The notes under the pieces were generated by a model. The model ran no database searches and was not told the origin of the DNA. It saw only the letters and a list, made by a program, of their open reading frames with translations. The position numbers and the translations under genes were made by a program. From Motacilla alba alba (taxonomy: Eukaryota; Chordata; Aves; Passeriformes; Motacillidae): DNA of 64,000 nucleotides. The DNA lies in assembly GCF_015832195.1 (NCBI RefSeq), contig NC_052027.1, forward strand, positions 3,162,001 through 3,226,000, written 5' to 3'. Of this stretch, positions 8,268-19,524 are shown one piece after another; position 1 is the first letter of the stretch; the number at the start of each line of letters is the position of its first letter.

Positions 8268-11200
8268 TTGGAAGGGAAAGAGAAGCAGTGGAATTCCTGG
8301 GAATCACAGTCTGAGTGACCTGAATTTCTGTGTAGCCACATGAATCAAGCACAGAGCTTCCACCACTTCTTCAGCAGAGTGGCTAAAACCCAACCGTGCC
8401 AGGGGAGCCCAAGGAACATCTGTAATTTCTGCACTGAACCTCTGTTATGCTGCTAATAACTGGAAGAAATTGAAAAGAAAAATCTCTGTTATTTAGAAGG
8501 GAAAAAAAAAAAAGACTTGTTGAATTTTTCAGTGTTCTCTAACATATTTATAAGCTCTCTAGGGCATGGGTTTTGAAATGCAATGAACCTCCTGGAGTTC
8601 ATGCAAAACAATCCTTCATGTCCACTGTTTCCCCTTGAACAAATTGCACAAGAGGCCACTCTGCTGCTGCAGAGGCAAAATTAAGCTGGAGAACAGATTG
8701 TCAAAGGCTGCACTAATTTTTCTACAAGTGGAAATATTTTTAGTGTGCTCCTCCGTTGTAGCACAGCTCAGAATCAGGGTCATCAGTCTTGAAGTGTTTC
8801 TGTCAGAGGCACAAGAACATACAATTAAATCTGTCTGAAGGGTCAAATTCCCTGCAATAGTCATTAACATCCCCCGAGCAGACAGAGTTGTAGCATTAAT
8901 ATTATGAAATAAGCTAGTTTATCAGAAATTATTCTGTGCAGAAATGAGTGTCAGTCTGTCACTGAGGACTAAACCAACTCAGATTTGCCAGAGTTTAAAT
9001 ATATTATGTGCACAATTACCATGAACTGGCTGATCTGAGGTGACTCACTGCCTGCAGCCTGGACAGGACATGGGAAAAGGAAAATTAGAAAAATTTTTTT
9101 CTAATTCATCATCTTTGTGGCTGCTCACTAGAGGTGGTGCCAAGCTGGTCAGCTCAGGGATTTTTGAGTCTTTTTTTAGTGTGCCCTCTGCTTTTGGGGT
9201 GTGTGACTGAGAACTGGAGAAGCCCCTGATCTCACTGGTGTGAGCAGGATCTGGATCAGGCCCTTGGGCAAGACGCTGCTGTTTGGAATAATTAAAAAGG
9301 AAAATTAATTGCATTATGTCCATGAATCTCTCTGGTGAATTAGGAGAGCAAAGCCATGTAATGTCACTCTGAAGATTTTGATAAATTAGTTGAATTGCTG
9401 AGAGAAATAATTCTCCGTGCTACTGCAGTAAAAACTGATTTTTCATTCAAATGTGTAATTTTTAATCAATCCCGATTTGTAATTTAATTTGAATATTTGT
9501 GATTGGCGTGGTTTTCACTGTGAAGGATTTGCATTCCCCCACAGGACCTGCCAGGTACACCTCAGAAACTCTTTGCCATATCAAGGAATACAAATAGTTC
9601 AGTTCTGCTGGCAGTGTGTATTTCCAAATTGAAAGTGAGCCTTTGACAATTAAAATATCTTTGCTTTAAAATTTGCAGTATGCATGTTTACAGCCCAGAA
9701 TAACAAGTGGAGGTTTAAATACTGCTGTGTAAAATGCCAAGTGGGTGGGGAAGACTTGCCTAAGTTGCGACAATTATTTCATATTTTGAAAATCTCGAAA
9801 TAAAACTCAGTGCTCTGCCCATCAGCTGTTAATTCTGAGAAATGCTCCTGCCTGAGAGCAGCCTTCAGCCCCCGAGCAGCTCAGAAATCCCTGCAGCTCC
9901 TCGGGCATGTCCTGACGTGACTTGATAGATCAGGAGCTGCCACGAGTGAAGTTCTGAACGCTGGTGATTGCTGGAGATTTTGGTGTCTGCAGCAAATGGA
10001 GCTTCTGAATCCCTCAGACAGAGGCTTAGAGTTTTTACAGATAATTACTCTTCCTATTTTCCCCACGTGTCATCTTAATATTTTGTTGTGGATTTCAGGG
10101 ATGACTCATTTCCTTTGAAATTCAGCTGTAATATCCCAGTGTGAAAACGATTCATACATGCTGTAACACTTCATTCTCAGGAGTGAAACAATCTCCTCTT
10201 ACATTTACAAGGAGTAGTTATTATTAGAACATCAGGTTAAACCTTCCTCAGTACACAGAACAAGACAAATAGTAAAAGAAAATAGCTGTGGGTGGTTGGT
10301 TGACTTTGGAATAATTCTTTTAACTCTCAGGGTTTGGGGTTTTTTTCTGTTTTTTTAGTATAATCAGGTGGGTTTTGATCTGACTGCTTATGGAAAAGAA
10401 GGCAGGGAACTTCCTGTGCGAGAGAATTGAAAAGTGGAGGGGGAAAAAAGAGGAAGAACCCCATAAGCACATGGATACAAGTGTTCAAAAGCACTCTCAG
10501 TGCTTAAAGCTGGAACCTCCGGTCTCAGAGCACAGCTCAGCCCACCTAAGCAGCAGTTGCCTCCACTAGGTGACAGCAACAGTAAATTGTTTTCCTGAAC
10601 ACATTTAGAAAAGATTTTAATCATTGATTTGTGTCACTGCAGGACCTGTTTTCTGGGAAACCACACTGAGGTGTTTGAGGAGGTTTGTACTTCCCTTGGC
10701 AGCTCCAAGGTACATGAAAGGGGCAGAGGCCAGAGCATGCAGCTGCTTTGCAAATAACAGGCTTGGGTTGCTAATGAACCAAAAATCGCATTCAATTTCC
10801 ATGGCCAAAGCCCACTTTTGGCACAGGCTCAGTTCAGAGCCACAACTCGAGTTGGAAGAGCCAGCAGACCAAAAAAAACTTCAAATGTTTTCCATAACAA
10901 ACATCTTAAAGTCAATCAACATAGTAAGTAAATGAGAATATTCAACATAGTGGGTAAATGTGAATATTCACTGAGACTAAATTTGTCTAAAAATCTATTA
11001 TGAAGAGTTTTCTTTTTCTTGGCACTGTACTAAACCTAGAAATTGTTACCATCATCAAGAGTTTGTTCTAATTAATCACCCGTGTCCTAAGGCACATTCT
11101 TCAGTCTGGCTGTATTGAAGGACCAGCAACAGATACTTCAACTTCAGAAACAACATTTATGTGCCATTCTGGCTTTTTCCTTCCTTCTGTTTTTTGAATT

Positions 11201-11348
11201 TAGCCTCTGAACCATAATGTGCACAGAGAGGAGCCTGCACTGGAGCTGCTTTTGCATCCCAGATGCAATGACAGCCAGCCACCTGAGCTGGTGAACCAAT
11301 CACCAGTGCCAATTCAATTAAAGTCCTGCTTTTGTTGTGTGTTTGAAG

Positions 11349-11461
11349 CACCCAGCCAGCCTCCAGGAAACGTGGTGTGGAATGTCACAGACTCCAGGGT
11401 TGTCCTGAGCTGGGAGGAGGTCAGAGCCATGGACAACGAGTCCGAGGTCACGGGCTACAAG
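11349..11461 (+). CDS. CNTN3: Contactin-3 exon, FNIII domain 4 (first half)
   Basis: This 113-bp exon (phase 1 in, phase 0 out) reads [20 protein letters not shown], then [18 protein letters not shown]. The [10 protein letters not shown] start and NESEVTGYK end are characteristic of the contactin 3-6 group, and [12 protein letters not shown] fits CNTN3 best. Two sequons (NVT, NES) are present. Donor GTCAGT begins at 11,462. Confidence 0.96.
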
Positions 11462-12471
11462 GTCAGTGGGGACAGAGCTGGGGACAGCCCAGGGCTGGTG
11501 TTTCCTTGTCTGTCTGCATGTTCAGAGCATGCACAATCCCACCCCTAAACCATTTCACTGGGGTCTCCTTGTAGGGATTTTAAATAGGTATTCTAACAGT
11601 GTCTCACCAGTAATGTCCCCCAGTCCCCTTTCCTCCCCATTGCTCAGCTCTTGGGATCCCACCCACACCTGGATCTGAGGACATTTAAACACTGATCACA
11701 TCCATAACTCTTATTTTAAATGTGTAACACTTACCCAAATGGATAAAACTTTGAAAGAAACCAAAAAGATTTAGCCTGATGGATGTAACTTCCATTACTG
11801 GCCAGGTGTATTTATTATATTTATTATATACTATCACATATATTAAACTGATATTTTTAAACCTTTCTCCTCTTACCTGCTGTGGGCCATGCTCATTTCC
11901 CTGATAGAAATTACCCAGTTGCACCTGCTCTAAATCTGATCAGCACACAAATGAAGAAGCGTTTGAATATATCATATAAGTGTGTGTAAAAGAGCAGCTG
12001 AGGATGCTCCTGCTAAGCTCTGTAGAGCTGGATCCCACATGATATATTCCTGAATAAAAGATTTAGGCTGAAGATCTGATGACCCACCGAGTTGTATTGG
12101 CAAGAAGTACGTGTTCACTGCTTGTTCCAGTGTCCATTATTTCATATTATTGTAATAAAAATAACACATAGTTTGTATTACCATCCATTGTGCCATTTGA
12201 AATTAAATCTGGAATGAAAGGTGAAAATGTGCTTTAAAATGAATGAAAAATTCATTCTTCTTTGAATTAAGAACATTCCAAAAAATGTTTTTGAACATTT
12301 TTGAGTCAACGTTCAGAAGAGAACATTGATTGCTATTCCCCTCTTCCCCTAAATACAATTCCGCCCTGGAATATTAACCAAAAGTTAAGTATTTTCTCCC
12401 ATCCTGTCCCTTTTCAAAGCTGGCTTGCTGGAGGCAGAGGAGGGCAGTGCTGAGGGCGTGCTGTGTTGCAG
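11462..12471 (+). other. CNTN3: CNTN3 intron
   Basis: This 1,010-bp intron lies inside FNIII-4. It is AT-rich and unique. The acceptor is GTTGCAG. Confidence 0.85.
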
Positions 12472-12640
12472 GTGCTGTACAGGACCAGCAGCCAGGGCGG
12501 CGTGGAGGTGCTGACCACGGCCAGCACCACGGCCGAGCTGTGGCTGCAGCTGCAGGACGATTATCTCATCGAGGTCAGAGCCACCACCGAGGGGGGAGAT
12601 GGCAGCAGCAGCCAGCAGATCCTCATCCCCAGGCTAGCCA
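12472..12640 (+). CDS. CNTN3: Contactin-3 exon, FNIII domain 4 (second half)
   Basis: This 169-bp exon (phase 0 in, phase 1 out) reads VLYRTSSQGGVEVLTTASTT, then AELWLQLQDDYLIEVRATTE, GGDGSSSQQILIPRLA. YRTSSQ and the DYxIEVRATTxGGDG core are the expected FNIII F-G region of CNTN3. The exon is GC-rich with runs of CAG-type codons. Donor GTAGGT begins at 12,641. Confidence 0.96.
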
Positions 12641-13384
12641 GTAGGTTGAACCCCTTTCCTTTGTCCCAGCTTGTCTTTTCTTCCTTTGGTGATGGGGGGG
12701 AGGAAACTTAAAATTGCTGCTTGGATGTTGTGTGGTAATAAGGTCATGAAAGGAAAGCAATTAAAATCTTCATGCCCTAATGCATGGCAGACTCCATTCT
12801 GCTGAACTGGTGAACTGCATGTAGATTGCTATTAACAATGTTAATTTTTTTTTTCTTTTTCTCCTTTTTTTTAAAAAAAACAAAACAAACCTATTACCTA
12901 GAGAATGATTAAGGTTGGAGAAGACCTCCAAGATCATTGACCACCACCTTGTCAGCTACACCAGAGCACTAAAACCATTCATGAGCACAGCATCTCTGTA
13001 ATTTTTAAATATTTACTGTATTTTTTTACTTCTTTTTTTTAAATTTATTTTATTTTTTTACTTTTTCTCCTTTTTTTAAAAAAAAACCCTCTTACCTTGA
13101 ACGTAAACTCACAGAATTATTAAGGTTGGAAAAGATCTCAAAGATCATTGAGTCCAACCTTTCACCAAACACCACCTTGTCAGCTACACCAGAGCACTAA
13201 AACCATTCATGAGCACAGCATCTCTGTAATTTTTAAATATTTACTGTGTTTTTGTCAATCTCTAGTGCTTGTAAGAAAAAAATTACAGTAATTTTTGCTT
13301 AGCATCTTGGAAGAGTAATAGTGTGGCAGAGCAGATACTTCTGCTTTCATTCAATCCTGAATTTATTTTTTTCCTTTCTCACAG
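12641..13384 (+). other. CNTN3: Last CNTN3 intron, with an internal duplication
   Basis: This 744-bp intron ends in TTTCTCACAG. Most of it is two tandem copies of a CR1-containing segment separated by T-rich and A-rich tracts (see the repeat entry at 12,847). Confidence 0.85.
12847..13248 (-). repeat. Tandem duplication carrying CR1 3' ends
   Basis: Copy A (about 12,847-13,020) and copy B (about 13,057-13,248) share a pyrimidine tract, a run of A, the CR1 3' end ATTAAGGTTGGAAAAGA on plus, and CCACCTTGTCAGCTACACCA through ATTTTTAAATATTTACTGT. The shared right ends are offset by 228 bp. Copy A lacks about 20 bp (GTCCAACCTTTCACC and neighbours) that copy B keeps. The CR1 part is antisense to CNTN3. 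Confidence 0.85.
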
Positions 13385-13488
13385 GTATGGATGCAAGAGG
13401 TTCTGGCCCATCAGTTTTGAGTATCTTCAGTGTCTCCAGCTTCTTAGCAACAATATTTTCCTTGACCCTTAATTCTGTGTTGTGCTGA
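13385..13488 (+). CDS. CNTN3: Contactin-3 last coding exon, GPI-anchor signal and stop
   Basis: This exon contributes 104 coding bases, entering in phase 1. The junction gives SMDARGSGPS, then a stretch of about 24 mainly hydrophobic residues ending TLNSVLC and a TGA stop at 13,486-13,488. A small-residue stretch (G-S-G) followed by a hydrophobic tail with no cytoplasmic end is the layout of a GPI-transamidase signal. The mature protein would therefore be anchored near GSG and the tail removed. SMDARGS matches CNTN3 as I recall it. The tail itself diverges, as is normal for GPI signals. Confidence 0.95.
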
Positions 13489-15320
13489 TATATTTTCATT
13501 TGCTGGGGAAAAAAAAAAATTGGTTACTAAAGTGCTTTTTTAAAAAAAACTGCAGTGGTTAATGCATGTTTTTTTCTTCTATCCTGACGTGTTTTTAAAT
13601 TCTTAATATTTCACTGTAAGTTGAAGTAACAAATACCATGTAAAGTTTAGCAAATCCTTGAAAAAGGAATCTAAAATGCCTTAATACTTGAACCAAAGGA
13701 GTTTACATGTTCCATACTTCAGATACAGTGTAAGAGAGAGGGGGAGGGATGGCACTGCGAGGTCAGGGCCACGAGGGAGAGCGAGGAACAGCATTTTTGC
13801 AGCAGCCCTGAATTGTTCTGGGTCTGTTCTGCATTGCTGAAATAACATCTGACATGGAAAGGATGAAATCAGAGCTGCAGGGTGACACGACCAGCACGTG
13901 GCTGCTCCCAAGGCAGTGCCATCCCCCAGGAGTCGGGATCGTTTCCCTGCTGCCCTTTGTGGGAGTTGCTCTCAATGGAAAGAAATCCCAAAAGAAACCT
14001 CCTTCAAAGAAATCCCATCTGGAGCAGGGCAGAGGCAGGGCCTCCCCTGCTGCTCCTGGGAAAGGATCTCCCAGCTGTGGGTTCAAGATGTTCTTGTGCA
14101 CCTTCTCAGTAAATTCTGAATTTCATGTCCTCATCTCCCCCACCTTGCCTTTCCTAACCAGGTTCTCTGCTCACAGCCAGACTCTCCCACCTTGAGGGTG
14201 ATGTGCTTGCCCTGCTGCCAGTGTTGAGGAGCTGAGGTGCCCAGCTGGCAGCCCTGGTGAGGGGCAGGGGCACCACGGCCTCATGAAGAGGGACAGCCAC
14301 CCCCTCCCTCCCTCCCTCCCTTGTGACCTGGTGCTCCCAGACCTGCAGCCCCAAATTCTCCTGCTCATTTCTCTGCCACGCTGCCCTGCAAACACCCTGA
14401 GTTCAGACTCACAGTCAGACCTCTCCTTCCTGCTGCTCTTGAACCAGTTCTGAACCGTTCCAGCTGCTCTGGCTCTCAGCTGCACCCCACTGCTGTCACA
14501 TGAGTCTGGGAAGTTCATGGCAGTATTAGGATTTTTAAAAAAAAAAGATACAACAACACTTCAGACTTGGTGTTGTAGAGAAATCTGTGCTTTCTTTCAT
14601 GGCAGTAAATTAAAGATACATTCAGCCTGGTCCATTTGACTTCTGGAGTTGTGGCTCCAGTCAAATCAGCCTTTTTAACATCTTTTAGAGAGGTCACAGC
14701 ATCCTGTGTCCACATGACATAAAGCATCATCTCCTCTTAAAAAGACTAGGGTTTTTTTAATTTCACAATACTGTTACAACACATAGAAGTAAAAAGGGAG
14801 AACCAGGATTAATAAAATTGTGTTAGCACTTTGGAAAAAAATACCTTGATATGCATTCAGCTGGCAGATGAGCTCCAGATGAGACAAAGTGCTGCTGAGG
14901 AAAGCAGGAGCTGTAAATACTGTACATAGAGAGCTATAAATGAGTTTAAAATTAGTTGTTTTTCCATGTGGCTGACCAGTGTTGTTTTCAGACACTTGCA
15001 AACAGGGGGGTGGGTGGGACATGGAAATCCAGGTGTTCCTAGTGAGTAAATAGTTCTATTTCATGCAACAAAGGGTGACTCTTTCTCTTGTCTCACAGAA
15101 TTCTAGTCCAGGTTCCTGTACTGCCCATGTTTCATGCACTTACATTGTATTATTACTTGATTTCTAGTTCTATATCTCCATGAGATATGTACCCAGTACC
15201 TTGTTTCATATTGAAAAGGTTGAAATTTATCCTTGAACTTCCAGTTGTGTGTGTATCCTATGGTTATCTGTATGCATTCTTTTCTATGGCTCTAATAAAA
15301 TATTTATTACATTGAGGGAT
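13489..15320 (+). other. CNTN3: CNTN3 3' untranslated region
   Basis: About 1.8 kb follows the stop without an obvious repeat and leads to a canonical poly(A) signal at 15,294. Possible upstream signals are ATTAAA near 14,609 and AATAAA at 14,811. The CT-rich and GC-rich middle (13,850-14,480) differs from the AT-rich end. The exact end is inferred. Confidence 0.6.
15294..15299 (+). terminator. CNTN3: Probable CNTN3 poly(A) signal AATAAA
   Basis: CTCTAATAAAATATTTATTA contains a canonical signal about 1.8 kb after the stop codon. A T/G-containing stretch (AGTGTTATTGCTTGTTCC) lies about 35-55 bp downstream. Cleavage would fall near 15,315-15,320. Confidence 0.6.
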
Positions 15321-17077
15321 AATAGAATATCTCAAAGTGTTATTGCTTGTTCCTAGTACATATTTGCACACGTTGGGGGTTTAATACATCTAAAAATGGT
15401 GGTGCTCAAGCTTCTGAGCTCCACCTCTGCCTAGGTTTGCATCAGGATGGGAAAAAATCCACCTCTGTTTTTCATCTATCCAGCCAGGCTGTTTCCTCTC
15501 CCCTAAAGTGGAAAAAGAAACCCCACTGTAATTACAGTGAAGAAGAGTTAGTTTTTTATAATAATTTATTCAGTGTATTACTATTTAGCATTAAATTGCA
15601 GCTCCTGTTTGCTGCTGCAGTTGCCTGTTCCTTACACACTGCAGCTTCCCATAAAACCTGAGATTTTCCAGCACTAAAACCTTTTTTCTTGGGAACACAG
15701 ACACAGCACAACTATTTATTTTGAGCTTTTAAAGTGTGGGTTCTACCTGCATCACAGGGAGCTGATCCAGATGCTGCAATAAGGGTTAATAATGATCCCA
15801 ACAAATCACAAGTGTGTACACAAGACTGGAGTGATTTTTCTGGAGTAAATCAGGTTTAAATCAGGTTTTTCCTGTCAGAAGGGTGTCCTGCCTTGCTCTG
15901 CCTCCCCCAGTGTCCAGATCAGTCTTCCTTTAAGCTGATCACTCTTTCTTCCTCCTATCATGTTATTGCAGCTCAGGGTTATTTGCATTAATAGAAGTGT
16001 CTGGGTTCTCCAGTGAGTTGATAAAAAACAAGCTGGCATTGGGAATGTGCAGGAGGGGAAGGTGGAGAGGCAATAAGGGATAATCCTACCTCTTGCAGGC
16101 ATTTCCAGAGCAGCTCCCGTGACCATCCCAAATTAGCAACTCAGTCCTGGGGTGAAAAAAAAAAAAAGGAAGAAAAAAATAAATAATAATAATGAAAAAT
16201 GTGACTGGAATTACTGCAGGTGGTGGGGAAGGTGGCTCTGCCATTCCACTGGACTTGGGCTTCCCCAAATAACTGGCACTTGGTCACATCTAATATTTGA
16301 AATCTCATAAGGAACAATGGTAGGCTTCAGTCATAGCTTTAAAAATTGCATTCTTCTCAATTCCCCATCCAACATAAGATCTGTATTCTAAAGCCTGAAT
16401 TTCTCAGAGGTACTTGGAGTGAGAATTTCTTTAAAACCCAACTTTTCCTTTGAACAGTTTACTGTGGGATATGTTACAAACATGCAGGATCCTCTATGAA
16501 TACAAAATGAGTTAAAACCTAATATCACTTCATGCCAAAGAAATATTGGAGATCTCTGTTTTCTACTTAATTTGCCTTTCAGTGGTGGCGGGCAGATGTG
16601 GGCAGTGCCTGTCAGGTTATATCTGTTATGTCTTAATAACAGGCAATAAAGCAAGCTGTCCAGCATGAGGGAGTGCATTCATCTGACAGCTCTGGCTGAA
16701 ATAAATAACAATGGAATATTGTGAAAATAAAATGAGTTTGTAAACAGGCCCTGGCTCTCTTAGGGGAAACAACCGCCTCGATTGTTTTATGCTAATGCTG
16801 TGAACTCCTGCAAATCAATAAAAAGGGATGTGTGCAGCACAGACAGACCTGAGTGCACCTTCTGCTGCCTTATCAGGGCTGATGGATGCAGAGAGGCACT
16901 TGGAACCTGGGAGCTGCCAGGGATGGGGGACGTGGAGCTCCTTCAGCAGCTCTGGGAGCAGCCTTGTCCTCTGGGAAAAGGGATTTCCTGACAATCCCAC
17001 AGCACACAGCCTGGGGCTCTGAGGAGGATGGAGCAGCCCAGGAAAGAGGGCAGAATGTCTCATTTTTCAGGCTGAAC
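15321..17077. other. Intergenic, no gene seen
   Basis: This is single-copy sequence after the CNTN3 3' end. It has a short poly-A tract near 16,155 and a 104-codon open frame at 15,347 that lacks any family resemblance. The block at 16,560-16,830 is AT-rich and complex and could be conserved noncoding sequence. Confidence 0.6.
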
Positions 17078-17369
17078 TCACAGAATGACCAGGCTGGAAA
17101 AGACCTTCAAGATCATCAAGTCCAACCCATCCCCAACAGCTCAGCTCAACCCTGGCACCCAGTGCCACATCCAGGCTTTTAAACACACCCAGGGATGGTG
17201 ACTGCACCACCTCCCCGGGCAGCCATTCCAGAACTTTATCACCCTTTCTGTAAAGAACTTTTTCCTGATATCCAACCTGTATTTCCCTTGGTGCAGCTCG
17301 AGGCTGTGTGCTCTGGTTGTGTCAGTGCCTGGAGAAAGAGCCCAGCCCCAGCTGAGCACAGCCACCTTT
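17078..17369 (-). mobile_element. CR1 element, 3' part (minus arm of a foldback)
   Basis: It begins TCACAGAATGACCAGGCTGG, the reverse complement of a CR1 3' end, and runs through TCAAGTCCAACCCATCCCCA, CACCTCCCCGGGCAGCCATT and CTGATATCCAACCTGTATTT. Read in reverse it is almost identical to 46,810-47,115. It is 5'-truncated. Confidence 0.92.
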
Positions 17370-17440
17370 GAGTTGAGGTGCTGGGGCTGGGCTGGACTCG
17401 GATGATCTTGAAGGTCTCTTCCAACCTGGTCATTCTGTGA
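17369..17440 (+). mobile_element. CR1 3' end (plus arm of a foldback)
   Basis: GAGTTGAGGTGCTGGGGCTG through GATGATCTTGAAGGTCTCTT and ending CATTCTGTGA is a plus-strand CR1 3' end, directly abutting the minus-strand copy. The two 3' ends face outward. Confidence 0.9.
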
Positions 17441-18579
17441 ACTACTCAGCAGCCTCAGCAAGCTCTGTTGCAGTTATTAAAGTCTTACCTTTGGCTTGGA
17501 AGTGTTTCTCAAGGTGGCTGAGGGTGGGACACCCCACTGGCACCCCCAGGCATCCCCCTGTGCCAGCTCTGCCACTTTCTCCTGCTGGCAGGTGGTGCCA
17601 GAGCCAGGGGACTGTGCACAGGAGATGCCCTCAGAGGGCACCAGTGTGTCTGTGCACGAGTATTTGCCACAAGTACAGCCCACTGTCCCTCTCAGATAAC
17701 TTTGGCACGAATTTGGGATCCATTCCCCTGGTTTTGTGCCAGTGGCTGTGGGTGCCAGTCCTCTGCTGGCTCTCGGATGCACCCCAGAGCTGCCCCCAGG
17801 AGTTTGGTGTTTCAATAAAGAGACTCTCACCTTTCCTTCTTGCAGAGCCTGAGCTGCCAGGCTGCAGTGTCTGCAGTGCCCTCGTTGGAATTCATACCCT
17901 GCTCTTCGCCTGCTTTGGGTTTGAACTCTGCTTTCAGACTTCACAGTTTGTGCATGAGAGTGTTTTAGTATTAGAATTTCGCAGGACCTTCATGTGCATC
18001 CTTCCTTTGCTTTTTCCATCCTTAAGGGTCAAGAAAATGTGATAAACTCAACTTGGAATTAAATTTCCTTTCTTGAACTCCTCACTGATCTTTTTGAGGT
18101 CAAAAACTGTCTTTGAAACTCTTTTTTTTCTTTTTTTTTCCAAATGCACAAATAAAGGAGACAAGCCCGTAACCCCAGCAGCATTACTGAGACACTTTCT
18201 TCCCAATGTACCCAAGATTATTTTCTTACCCTTTAAGAGCATAATTAGTCCTGTGAGGTCTGGACCACGCCTGCTCTTTGTGCTGTGCTCTCCATTCCTT
18301 CCCAGTGATTAATTCCCTTGGGGGGGAGAACATCAAGGCACTGGCAGAGGCTGAAAAAGGAAGAATCAAAAGCATCCCGTTGGAGCCTGTGAAAGGATGC
18401 AACTTCAGGATGTTCATTCACTCAGCCCGTGACAATTTAAACTCCAAACAGCTCCCAGGACAGTGGGACAGCCAAAAATGTCCATCAGGAAAGAGAAAAT
18501 TCTGAGACAGTCCAGCTCCTTGCTGCTTCTCAGCCCTGATCCTCCCAAATCCTGCACTCCTCGGGATGCAGAACTGCAG
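17441..18579. other. Intergenic, no gene seen
   Basis: The sequence is unique and moderately GC-rich. An open frame of 201 codons at 17,437-18,042 starts inside the CR1 tail and shows no domain, so it is treated as chance. Poly-T tracts lie near 18,122-18,140. Confidence 0.55.
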
Positions 18580-18585
18580 GAGGAG

Positions 18586-19266
18586 TGTGGTAATTTCTGG
18601 GTCCCCCATCAGAGGAGGAAATGAATGAATGTTCTCAGAAGGTTAATTTATTATTTTATGATCTATGTTCTGTTAAAGAATACTAAACTCAAACTATATT
18701 AAAGAGTAGAGAAAGGGTACAGACATAAGGCTGAAAGATAATAATGAAAACTCGTGGCTCTCTCCAGAGCCTCGACACATCTTGGCCAATAAGCAAAAAC
18801 AATCCACATGTTGGATTATTTTTAAACTGAATTTCTAAGACACGTAAGGAAATGTCACCGGTGTATTTTTGGTCTCGTGCTTTTGTCAAGTAATGGGCAT
18901 AAGTAACCATCTTTTGAAGCAGGCTCTGCCTCACCACTAAGTACCACAAGCACAAAGTTGCTTGCTTCTTTAAATTACATTTATTAAGACACTCGGGAAT
19001 GGAGTACACACTAATTTCACTGGATAAATGGAAATTTGAGCCCTCTAGGCTATATCCATAGTTACTAATTATGAAAAGTAATGACCATGTGTGGCAAAAA
19101 ACCAACAAAATATCCAACAACTACAATGTCCAACCACATTCCAAAGCAGCAAAACACAGGAGAAGCAAATCAGGTAATATTGTTTTCCTTTTTCTCTGAG
19201 GCTTCTCATCTTCCCAAGGAGAGAAATCCTGGGCAAGGGGATTTTTCAGAAAATATGACAGTGACA
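18586..19266 (-). mobile_element. Solo LTR of the TGTCACTG family with 6-bp target duplication
   Basis: On the minus strand it begins TGTCACTGTCATATTTTCTG and ends AATTACCACA, with TG/CA termini. GAGGAG at 18,580-18,585 and 19,267-19,272 flank it exactly. It aligns with the copy at 7438-8267 at both ends but holds about 310 bp (18,811-19,121) not present in that copy. No internal viral genes are present. Confidence 0.85.
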
Positions 19267-19524
19267 GAGGAGGGACAGGGATCTGCTCCATCATGAGCCA
19301 GGGGTGCAGGACTGGACTGTCCCAGCACACAGGGAGGGTTTGCATCCCCTTGGGCAAAGGTGGGGCCTGAACCCAGCTGCCAGAGCACGTGGCCAGTGAT
19401 GAAAATGCACAACAAAAGTGATTCCTTTGCACAAAAGCCATGGGCAGCTCCAGAGGGGCTCCCTGCTTCCACAGCATCCTCCTGCTCAGGGACACGGGGC
19501 CTTGGGAGCCTCCCGATTATTGGG

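Larger units (their letters stand above)
7379..11348 (+). other. CNTN3: CNTN3 intron (largest in the window)
   Basis: This 3,970-bp intron separates FNIII-3 from FNIII-4. Its left part holds an antisense LTR with a greatly expanded AT block (7438-8267). From 8268 to 11,348 I see only unique sequence with small poly-A/T tracts and no exon-like reading frame with splice sites. The acceptor is TTTGAAG, which is weak in pyrimidines close to the AG. Confidence 0.85.

Noticed and set aside
1713..13488. Assignment to CNTN4, CNTN5 or CNTN6 instead of CNTN3
   Set aside because: The stretches [17 protein letters not shown] and SMDARG agree with what I recall for CNTN3. CNTN4 has different wording at each of these places. 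A protein search would settle it.
17437..18042. 201-codon open frame on the plus strand
   Set aside because: It starts in a CR1 tail and has no domain, no splice context and no codon bias distinct from the surrounding sequence.
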